A stretch of DNA of 64,000 bases from Tigriopus japonicus (lineage: Eukaryota > Arthropoda > Copepoda > Harpacticoida > Harpacticidae). The notes below the pieces were generated by a model. The model worked only from the letters and a program-made list of their open reading frames with translations, was not told the origin of the DNA and ran no database searches. Below are positions 11,954 through 22,254 of this stretch, in pieces. The DNA lies in assembly GCA_010645155.1 (NCBI GenBank), contig CM021312.1, positions 2,941,021 through 3,005,020 on the forward strand, written 5' to 3'. The stretch's first letter is position 1; every line of letters begins with the position of its first letter. The position numbers and the translations under genes were made by a program.

Positions 11954-14621
11954 CTACGTTTTAGGAAGTTTATACATGCCCCCTGTGAAGACGAGTTCAT
12001 GGTCCCTAACCTTCTTGTCCAGAAAGGCTCTCACTTCGTTGATGTCACACTCAACTGCCGAAGGTGCTTGCATGGCAAACATCTTCAACATTTGGTAGAT
12101 CCTTTCCAATGTCAGTGCCTCCAGATTAATCAACATGTTCACGATGTACGACCAAAACACATTCAGTTCATCATTAAGTTGATCTCGGGAATTACGAGTG
12201 ATCGAGTCGCGTTCGTCCTCTTCATCCATTGTGGAAGCTGCTGAATTGGAAGAGGTTCCACCTATTCCCGAGGGTCGTCTCATCATTCTGCCATCTTCGA
12301 TTAGAGCAAATCTGTAATGGAATTGTTGGAAAATAGAGCTGGAGAAAGCGATGAAAAAGCTTTCCCAACCAAGGAATGTCAAACCAAGAAGGTCGTAAAA
12401 GAGAAGAAAAGGACAAGAAAGAAAAAAGAGAGGATGAGTGGAACTTGGATGGAACACAATAAAATGCAAATGATCTAAGACTGAGAGATAAAGAAATCAA
12501 AGAGACGGAAAAGAAAGGTTGGAAATGAAGAGCCAAATATTGATTTTCAGAGCAATCGCCCGAACCAAGTTACCTATCAGCCGAGATCTCTCTGACCAGA
12601 CCTTGAGTCTGCCAAAATACAATTCTTCTTCTGAGGGTCGCCAATGGGATCTTGAGGGTCTGGGCCAATTCTTCACTTGTCCACTCGGCCTTGACTTGAA
12701 ATTGATAAATGATGGCGGCATGAACGGGAGAGACGGTTAAATTGATTTTCTTATCCCCAAGTTCCAGATCAATGTTGGCAAACCCCAAGTGAGGCTTCCA
12801 AACCAAGGTTCGGTTGCCTTTGACAGTCTCGAAAGCTTTGGTGTACACGTCCAAACTCTGGGCCACACTCTGAGGTAGTTGGAGAGTCTCTTGTTTGAAT
12901 TGGGGCCAGAATTGAGCAGAGAGGATCACTGCATTCACGGGGAAGGCCTGACGATTGAGTTCTGCTGAGCCAGCATCCACACTGTGAAGTGATGTGTTGA
13001 TGCGCTTGGAATCCCCAATGTCCTTGAGCATCACCTCACATTGATGTAGTGGAGCATCGCCAAATCGAAGCTTCAAGAGCTCGAGATTGCGGATCTCTTT
13101 CTCGGTATCGTAGGTGAAATGAGAAAGGAGACGATTGGACAAGAGTGAACGGTATTCATTGACAAAGAGCTCCTTGGAGCCATAGATATTGACCAACATA
13201 GAGATAATGTCGGATGTTCGTCGTCCTTTACTTATTGACGGGGCGTCTATGGGATCGGGGACCCATGACTCCCAATTGTCCATGTCTTGTTCCTCATAAA
13301 ACGAGTCGTCGAGGGAAAGGCCTTCATTCTTCTTTAATTCGTCCGCTAATTCACTACTACTATCATCGATAAGGCTTTGAACAATGCATCGGACAGTGTC
13401 CTCTCTTGTTCGAAGATATGTCCTCACAGGAGCACATACCACTTCTAATACCACTCCACTTGGATCCAAAACTCGGAGGGCACGGATGGCCGCGATATAG
13501 GCAGTGAGAATGTCGGTGGTGTTGACTCCCAAATGCAGAAGCTTCTTGGATAAGACTTTGGTAAGGTTTTCGGTGAGAGTTGGACGCAATCCGGTCCTTC
13601 CTAGGCAATCCTTTAAATCTTCCAGAGCCGGTTGTGAATCGGGAAACTCGATGATGATGTTGAAGAGTTGGTCAATGCGTGTTTTGGTGTAGACTTCGTA
13701 CAGATGATTGACCAATCTTCCGCGGAATGATCGCAATGCCAGTTCTTGAAGAGGGTCGAACTTGGCATACAGCAAACGCAACCAACTCATCACCACTTGA
13801 TCCAACCAATCCTCCAGTTTTTGAAGATGCGAAATGGTAAAGCTTCCTTGACAAGTTTCCTGAACATGTTTTTCAATTCGATTGTGGATGGTCTGTGTCA
13901 AGGCGTTAAACGTGAGCCGTTCCAACAATCCCATTTGGATCAACTGCTGGTTTAGCTCATTAAATATGGAAAGCACTTTATCACACTGGCATTGATCTTC
14001 ATCTTTTCTGCAACCTTCACAACCATTCAACGTTCCATCAGTCACAGAATCATCCGGATCTGCGTTAAATCTCGAGTTTTGTCTCACATAGAACACATGA
14101 AAAGTGGCATCATAGAACGGAAGCAAGAACTTTTCAAAATCATGGGGCAATTGTGAATGAAGTGTGCCCCTCAAGAGAACAGGATACAGTTCTGCATAGG
14201 ATTTTTTCCCCAAAACCCGACATTGATAACCCAAATCTTGCCCAAGAACGTCCATCTTGGTCGCCACTTCCATCTGACGTTTCCATTGTCTAAATAAAAA
14301 ATTTACAGAAGTCACAAATGGATGGGAGGACAGTGTTTCCAAGTGCTGGAGAACATGAGTGTCGGTGGGATGAGTCCCTTGGAAGATTTTCCAAAATTCA
14401 GGAACAACCTCTTCATTCAAGGTATGCTCCAATTGATGTTGAAGATACTCAAATGCGGCTGTAACGGATTTGGGATGTTCTCGCAAAACACTTATTGTTT
14501 TATCAGACATCCTTGGCCATGAAGTCGGAGTGGAGTGAATTTTCGGAGTCTCCAGGAGAAAGTGGACCCTCATTTCGGACCAAACCTCGTCCAGAGGATC
14601 CTCCATTTCAGCATCACTCAT
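11954..14621 (-). CDS. ANAPC2: Anaphase-promoting complex subunit 2 (cullin-like)
   Basis: APC2 is the cullin scaffold of the APC/C ubiquitin ligase, which pairs with the RING subunit APC11 to drive mitotic degradation in the nucleus and cytoplasm. There are two exons: 14621-12574 and 12311-11954. They join in phase 2 across a 262-bp GT-AG intron to give 801 residues, close to the roughly 820 of human APC2. N-terminal cullin repeats fill about residues 1-400. The cullin-homology block follows an acidic linker, with the characteristic YGSKELFVNEYRSLLSNRLL at 480-499. The winged-helix C terminus spans the intron and ends in KVRDHELVFTGGMYKLPK, the expected APC2 ending. A cysteine cluster (C201, C204, C211, C213) is inserted in the N-terminal region. 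The ATG at 14621 is the first in the frame. No other cullin fits as well. Confidence 0.96.
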
Positions 14622-15639
14622 GTTTTTGAGAGAAGTTTACAGGTTTTTTAAATCCAAAACAAGGTTCTTCTCACTTTCGGTAGTCGATGTTTATCAGCAT
14701 GACCAAGAAAATGAACATGTTGAAAGACTTTCGAAGCCAAGTCTGATAAAGAATAAATTTACTCTGAATTCTTAGATCACATAGTTGAAATAACGAAGTG
14801 TAAGGGTAGAAAAGAGAAATACATTCCATATTTCTTTGAAGTTATGAACAAAAGTACAAGCTTATATACCCTGATGAAAGACAGATCTCACTTGAATTGG
14901 TCACCCTCCACAGGAATTGTTGTTTGCCCGGGAATTGCTCAGTTATTTTGATCAAGTGAAATCCGGCGAAATTTTGGCTTCGATTACAAGAAAAGGCAGT
15001 TATTTTGAAGTGGTGATCTGATCAATTTATTGCTTGAAAATCAAGGAAATTGTCATTGAACAGTAAGTAGAGGTGAGGTGGTTATGAAAAACACGAGGTT
15101 GAGAGGTTTGGCCAACATCTCGTTCCGTCAGTAATTTGTTAAGTTCTCCAAATCCCTATCATTTTTTCGCTCATAGATTTCCACCATTAAAGTTCTCCTT
15201 TCGAACATCAAGCCCCAAGTTGATTTGGAGATTTCTTGAAGTATTAAGCATGAAATCTCCAGTTTCATTTTTGAGGGCTCTCAAAATGTCCAGCTGAAAA
15301 TGGGAGTAAGAGAATTACTGCCGATTGTTAGATAGAGATATGGCTGTTCTGCCTGAAAACAAATAAAGACTTCAGAACGAATGTCGCATGGAAACAGTAG
15401 CAACATCATGTGAGGAACCACTTCAAATATCATCCAAATATTGGGTATTGCGAGTTTAAAAATTCGCCATTTTTTCGTTTAAAAATAATTTAAGAAGTAA
15501 TCAAGAACAAGTAATGCTAAAAGTTTAAAAGTTAAAAAAACATTAGCTTATGAAATTGTAGAAAATTCCTTTCTGGTCGTAACTGATGATTGGGCTGCAC
15601 GTTTCATGAAAATGAATTCTATTCCAGTTTTTCTCATTC
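14622..15639. other. 5' flank of APC2, no other gene seen
   Basis: This is upstream of the APC2 start codon on the minus strand and presumably includes its promoter and 5' UTR. I see no TATA-type element I would defend and no other gene. Confidence 0.45.
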
Positions 15640-15887
15640 TTTTTTTTTAATTGTTGGTGCTAGGGTTGGAGGGTTGAGCCTCGCCCGGCCAGCGAAGCCA
15701 GCCATCACATCGTCCAAAGTTTTTTTCTGATAGGCAATTTTAAGTCCGGTATCGGAATGGTTCCCCATCTGTGGGTGTGGATTAACGTCTAAAAAAGTTT
15801 CCTTGAAAAAGGTCGGGGAGAAGAATCGAACCTGGGACCTCTCACACTACAGGAAACTGCGCCAACCACGACGTCACGTCTCCTCCC
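15640..15887 (-). mobile_element. tRNA-derived SINE, copy 2
   Basis: It has the same structure as the copy at 3877-4124: a minus-strand tRNA-like head with the B-box word GGTTCGATTCT, a shared body including GATGTGATGGCTGGCTTCGC, and a poly(A) tail (T run at 15640-15648 on the plus strand). It differs from copy 1 by scattered substitutions and small insertions, so the two are separate insertions of one family. Confidence 0.85.
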
Positions 15888-17698
15888 ATTAAATTGCATG
15901 TTTTTTATTATTTTGGTTCATTTGCCTTTTTTTATTTTTTTTACATCTATTTTTATCTAAATATGGTGTATTTATGTATTTACTTCTTGTTGATTTGTGT
16001 TTTTGACGAAATTAGGTGTTTTTAAAAATATTTTAAAACACTTTTGTATCTTCTCGCCTTTAACATTCCTGATTGATTAGACAAGATACGGTGCTTTCCA
16101 CCTCTTTCCTTTTTTTCTTTCTCCTTTTGAAAGGCTTGTCTCTTATCAAGTTTCAAAGGAGGCATTTTGAGAAAGGAAGAGAAGGATTTTTTGAGCACCA
16201 TAGAAGAAAACTGCTTAAAACTTAAATTTTCTCTTTGACTCACTTGTACTTCAAATATTGACAATTGAGAGAGCGAGTTCAATTAGTTTCTGCAAATGTG
16301 TTGTTGGTAGTTTCCTTGAATTGTATCAATCAAAGAGTGTTTCATGTGACGTGTACACAAAAACGAAGGAAATGCACACACTATGTTAGAGTACTTCAAT
16401 AAAATAATGGAAGTGTGAAACGCAGACAACACAGACTCAAAACGCAAATTTTTCTAGTGACATCAAATTGTTATTGATGTTAAATATCAGTCTTTTAGGT
16501 ATGAAAAACCTAAGTGTGTGCCCTCAATTTGTCGATTTTCATGCGTAACTGTTTTCCAAGAGCAGGTTGCTGTGTCTCTATTGCCTCTACGTTACATTCA
16601 TAGAAACAAAAGACCCACAAAGGTAGTATTTTAAACAGCCAAGTTTATAACAACAATTTTTATGTTGGTAAATTTTCAATGAAAAACATAGTCATGAATG
16701 GTTTTTTTTGTGATTTTCCAAAAATGATCTGTGAATGTTGCCAATTTAATTCAGTCCTAATGATCCTCTATAGCGTGCACTTTTAGCAGTTTCTAATTGC
16801 ATTTTTTGGCATTTGAGTTGCATTTTGCCATTTTTATTTGCATTTTTTGTACAACCCTTGTGATGATAAACGCCACAAAAATCAACATTTTTTGTATAAC
16901 TGATGACTTGAAAATAGCACAATAAGAACGTTACTAGATCCAAACTAGATGAATGCAATTTCTCCCCACGTAGTAGGAATTTGCTTTTCCAATCATGAAT
17001 AAGAAACTTCTGTTTGTTAGGTGTGTTACGTTTTTTGATATCAGATATGAAGCATCATTTGTCTAATTTCTAACAAATTTATGTTCCCTGAATCTGAAAA
17101 AAATCTAACAAAGCTCTGATTGGCCTTTCCAAAAATATGTCATTGTAGTCGTCATGCTCATTAAATTTGTAACCAAGAATGTTTTTTAAAGTTGGATATT
17201 GTATTTTACTCCCTGGACATAAAAAGGGAAACCAAATCTAATCGTTCATGAGGACAAAACAGTCTTGTTTTGCGCTCTTGAAGTCAATCCAATCAAAGAT
17301 TGTTTCAGACAAGTAACGATGTATACTTCAAAATCATGAAAATACACCTCAACAACAAAAAAATTAGAATGGGATCAGGATCCATTGGCACCCGACTGGT
17401 CCAAGAGCGACCTGTTCTTCAAGACCTGTTTTAAAAGATAACTTCATTAACAGTAAGAGGGGAGAGCTTTGCGTTGGTGATAATTGGGGAACCGTGTCGG
17501 CTGAGTATGACGCACTCAAAATCCTTCATAAATGACACGGCAAAGATTGTAGTTGTTTTTCAACACTCCTCATGAATTCTAACGACCTTGTTGATGAATT
17601 TTGGTTCATGATCAGGAACGAAGATACGTTACAATGTGCCTCTCAATTCACGGAGGGTAATTGCAAAAGCTAGTCATCGCAAACGGGATTCAACCCAC
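15888..17698. other. Intergenic and 3' flank of the carbonic-anhydrase-related gene
   Basis: AT-rich. The last exon of the minus-strand carbonic-anhydrase-related gene must lie within about 17500-17697, but I could not fix it. A matching frame (ITLRELRGTL then stop, about 17661-17629) is out of phase with the only good donor. Nothing else is recognisable. Confidence 0.4.
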
Positions 17699-20600
17699 CT
17701 GTTCTTGGTTAATCTTGTAGATCTGGGATGACACCAGCCAATTGATATTTGGTAAACAAGGTGGCATGGTCATTGAGCCACGGTACACTCCGAATGTGCC
17801 CGAAATGAGCTCCGAGCTCCAATAGAATCTAGTTAGATCCGATAGGATACCTGTTTCAGAAGGGACTGTGGCATTTCGCAAACCTCGGAAGACCTCTGGG
17901 GATAGATTTGAAACTTTGTCGGATTTCTGCAAGATGGGAAACAGTTTTCAGGTTAATTTATTGGTGGTCGGCAACTTTTTTGATGGTTTCAGTTAACCGT
18001 CCTATTTCATTGACTCTGAGTAAGTAGGAGAAGCCATAAAATGTGTGGAAACAAAGGTTGGCATTAAATAGTTAGCAAGAAGTAAGAGATGCCCACCTAT
18101 GTTTACAAAGTATGCATATTGTCTTGTACGGAATTTGAAGAATCCCCCTATGTAATACAAACTGCTCATGGACGCAAGTTGACGCCAATTTTGTTGGCAG
18201 AAGCCATTGAATAACTTGTCTGTTGCAATCCCACCTAACAGGACCACTTCTTCCTCAGCATTATGATAAAGCGCGACAACTTTTGCACGTGTGGTAAGCG
18301 GTACTGAGCTTTCCTGATCAGTTTAACGCTAACTTTAACTATCATTTCCCTCCTTTTGATTATTGTATAATCATTTTGGTTTCTTAGAATATTTACCTTT
18401 AGAAGTACAGCCATTGACAAGACTCCACCCGGAGTATTCATGGCAGTCTCGAAATGCTTCAAAGCCCAATCAAAATGATGAAATTGTATCTCAGCGTCCG
18501 TTTTCTGTCCATTCAGTGCATGCTCGGAAGTTCCCCAATGAATGTCAATCACCGCGAGAACAAACACCCGTTTCTGAAAGGAGATGGAACCAGGCTTACA
18601 TAATTTGAGTATTGCCTTAGCAATTACGCGAAGGGGTTACACCATGAACGAAATATGCACCAGTTATGCAATGGCACCTTTCCAAGAAAACCAACCGACT
18701 TTGTTTTGTTTTACGGGTACTTCCCATTTTAGTTCCCACCTTACCAGGTGATATTAGAGTGAAAAAAAGACCTCAAAAACTGCACAGCCCTGAGAATTCA
18801 ACGGCACAAAGGAGCCAAGACATATCTAGAATATCCCCCCAACCATGGCACTTTACATGTCAATCAAGTTCGCGGGTTCAAATGCACTTGTCTGCTAAAG
18901 CGTACATGTAGTACGCGAACCATTCGTGTACTGTTTGTATGTTCAGTATGTGTGTCTGTACAAATGTGGTCGATGGAGACGAAACTGGACAGAACCGACC
19001 ACGGTATGCACACGGTTTGTCCAACTCATTGGGAAGTCAAATTTTTTTAATGTTGATATGAAAGGATTGATCAAATATGATGCATGAATGGCACGTCATT
19101 AAAGCAGCAACAAGTAATAAACACGTTCAGTATTTCACTTCAAAACAAAGAGGGACGTCAATGAATGTTACGGGAAATCAAAAAATGGCACGAAAAACGA
19201 TGTTGCTTTTATTTCTTTAGAAATATGTCTTGAATTTGAAATCCCAGATTTTGGACTAAAATGAAGGGAACAATTATGTTCTCACCAAAAATTGTACAAA
19301 CTTCACTTCAGATTTTTTATAGCAAATATGTGGCTTGACTTGCCCATCCAAGAGTATAGAATCTTAGAATAAATATAGAAACGTTATAGAATAAGCCTTA
19401 TGTTCCGCTTCTCCTCTCTTTAACATCAATTATTATTATGATTATCAAATTTTCCTTTTCCTAATTTTTTCATCTTGAGATATTTGCGTGTGCCGTTTAT
19501 TGAATTGAATAAGGCTACAGACATGATATGCGCACTCCAAAACTTGATTGAATTCCTGACTCCACATATAACGTGTTGGCTATTTGAAGAATGGGGAATC
19601 AATCAGCGTTTCTGTGCAGGTGATAATTCTTGTCACTGAGATTCTTTAATTGACCGGTGCTATTTGACATGCCCCGTTGAATTGGGAGTCTTTCACCGAT
19701 TGAATTTAAGTGAAGAACAATGGGCCTCATCAAATTCTCCGAAAGGAATGAAGATCTCCTGGCCAACACAAAAAAGACGACGTTGTATCGTACCGTTCTT
19801 TAAGCTTGTCAAGTACTTTGGGAGAACCCTTGGGTGATGTTTAAAAGCTAATTAATGTACTTCGCTAAAGAATCAGACAACCTAGAGGATTTTGAATGTG
19901 GAGAACTCACCTCGAGAGCAACTCCGGCGATGCTGAAGTCGGTAGTAACTTGAATGACAGGAAGTCTTGACCCTTGGATGAACAATCGAACTGAAAAAAC
20001 ACCCAATACCGTCTTAATCTTTAAAGTTGACTCTAAGTTTGGGATTAAAATAGGAATCAGGAAATTGAATGGAGAGTGACGCTCGCTCGTTTCAGGCGAG
20101 GCTTTAACGACAAATAGCCGGCACAATGAATGCCCCCGTGACCCTTGCCTTAAGGTACAACTGTTTGTACAAAACCTGTCTTTCTTCTCTCTTCCAAGAG
20201 TCTTTGGGGATCTCTCAAAATTCGGGTTGACCAACCACGATTTAGTTAATGACCACCAACTCTGAAGGGAGTTGATATTGTCGACCGACCGGGATTTGGA
20301 CTTGAACGTCCCGACAAATGGATACCTTCTTCAGACAATCTGTATCCTTTCGGAATGTTTACAGATCCTCAGATTACCCAATTCATGACATCTACTTGTC
20401 TTTGTCTATTGTATTACATCAATTTGCGGTCAACAACGGTTTTTAACCCGAGTGCCTGTACATACTGTATTGTATGTGTTCTTCCGATGGTAATTGTTCG
20501 TTCAGATATCCCGCAAGTCAATTGGCAAGACAAAATTCACTAACCTCCGTGGCCGGTGTTTTGAATTATACTGTAAACCTTTGCGTCGTAATCTTGGAGA

Positions 20601-21806
20601 TAAATCTTCCGAGTAAGGTCTTGCATTAAGTTGTCCTTCACATCAATGGGACTTTGCTGAATTCCGGGGGATTGGGCGCATTGAGGGAACATGTCATCCC
20701 AATCTGAAAATCTCGGTTAGTTAATCAACGTTTGATCGTGTTGCGGCCATAACAACAATCTCACCATCTTGATTGTCGTAATTCCAATTCCTAAAAAAAG
20801 GAAGTTCAATATGAATAATGGATTACGTTATTGGATCTTGCTCCTGGCATAAGGAAGACGGTTCTCACTGGTTGTCATCTTCGGGCACCGCTATGTCTGG
20901 AAACGGTGTCGTGCCTGGCGTTGGTTTTTCTTCGTCATCTTCCGACTGCTTTTTGCAATAACACTCATTATTAATGCAAGCCCCTTGTTGGTAGCCAAAG
21001 TGACGAAAGCAATTTTCAATGCAAACTTGCTCTTTGCAAATGGGCACAAATTGAGAAGGACCGTTCATGGGCGGATCGTTACAATCAATTGGCTCCCAAG
21101 GACACGGGGGAAAACCAGGGGGATAAGCGTTGGGCTCTTGGAACGGGGGTGGAACCATTTCGAGAGGAAACAATACACCTGGATTGTTCCATTGACCTTC
21201 TACCGGGAATGGCTGGTATTGGTCTTGAGGAACAATCCTCTTATCATCCATGCCCCCAACAACGGGAAAATTCGGATTCGGGTAGTTCATTACGGGTCTT
21301 TGTGGCGGTGAACCGACTTCCAATCCTGATTGACCTCCGAAAATTGGCACTTGTTTCGGCAATGGAGGCTGCGGAAACCGACCATTGATTGGGACCTCGT
21401 TGGGCGCCAGTTCTGGATATTCAACACCAGGCAAAGCCTCGACAAACGAAATATCTTGAGATCGTTGATTCTCATTGATTGGTGGCAATGCTTGCGGTCC
21501 ATATCCTTGTTGAGGTAGAGCTTGACTCTCCCATTGAGACTCGGCAAAGGGCACTCCTAACTCCAAAATATCTTTGAGGGGCACCTGGCCACCTTGAGCT
21601 TGATATATCGGCTCTTGATCAATCCAGAGGTCCTGGTCTTGACCGCGTCCATTGGGAATTTGGCCTTGGGCAGGTGTTAAAGCTACACATGTTTCAAATA
21701 CTGACCAATTTCATTACTAGAGCTCTGAAGTAACTAGTTTTATTGAGTACTTACCGAACACCAAGGATAGTAATGAAATTTGCAGCATGTTGTGGCGTTG
21801 ATGCAT
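17699..21806 (-). CDS. Secreted carbonic-anhydrase-related protein with defensin-like Cys motif
   Basis: Exons assembled by frame and GT-AG sites: 21806-21755, 21682-20869, 20790-20765 (26 bp), 20703-20545, 19990-19911, 18573-18397 and 17926-17699, giving at least 512 residues; the C-terminal exon is unresolved. Residues 1-24 form a signal peptide. About 25-230 is Pro/Gln-rich. Cysteines 233, 238, 242, 253, 258 and 260 follow the C-x4-C-x3-C-x10-C-x4-C-x-C spacing of CS-alpha-beta (defensin/knottin) folds, with GxC before the fourth. An acidic linker leads to an alpha-carbonic-anhydrase domain (QQSPIDV, NTGHGV, IHWGTSEH, YRGSMTMPPC). The zinc motif HxHWG reads DIHWG, and the third ligand position (AELH in active enzymes) reads AEIQ, so only one zinc histidine remains and catalysis is not expected. 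FPQC and MPPC could keep the disulfide of extracellular family members. The likely role is binding or structural. The family call is firm; the function is unknown. Confidence 0.85.
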
Positions 21807-22125
21807 GACCTAATTCGTGTCATCCCACTGAAAACTAGGTATTCCAACCTCAGGTGAGATTGCATTGGCGCCAGCAAAGCTGTTAGCAGAGCGGCAGAGT
21901 TGAAACTAATCCAACTCTAAAGTCAAATATTAATTTCTTAGATAAGGGAAGAACTTTGGAGCTCTTTGTGGAAAATCCACATGGAAAGTGAGTGAAGGGG
22001 GAGCTGAACCGAGCTGAACCGAGCTAAACCGAGAACGTTACTGATACGCTGTGATAACGACTTAGCATTTCTTAAAAAAAATATTAAACGAGAGAGGTGG
22101 TTAGATCAAGAAACATCAAATATGG

Positions 22126-22131
22126 TTTATT
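22126..22131 (-). promoter_or_regulatory. Candidate poly(A) signal of IR25a-like gene A
   Basis: AATAAA on the minus strand, 124 bp past the stop codon of gene A and upstream of the next minus-strand gene. Confidence 0.5.
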
Positions 22132-22254
22132 TTCTTTCGCCATTTAACAGCAATTCAAATCAAGTGTAATATTAATCCTTGATTCTTCTCCACATGACCG
22201 ATTTAATACCTGCAGCAAGGAATTGGGCTCTTTTTTTAAATCCAGAAACATGAT

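Noticed and set aside
17629..17669. Final CA exon ITLRELRGTL after an intron of about 29 bp
   Set aside because: The residue match to the family is good, but the phase is wrong and an intron of this length would be exceptional. It is kept only as an open question.
18002..18279. Candidate extra exon of the carbonic-anhydrase-related gene (frame with VVLLGGIATDKLFNGF)
   Set aside because: Its acceptor is out of phase with the preceding exon. The exons 18573-18397 and 17926-17699 join directly in phase 0 and give the normal spacing of the CA domain, so this frame is intronic.
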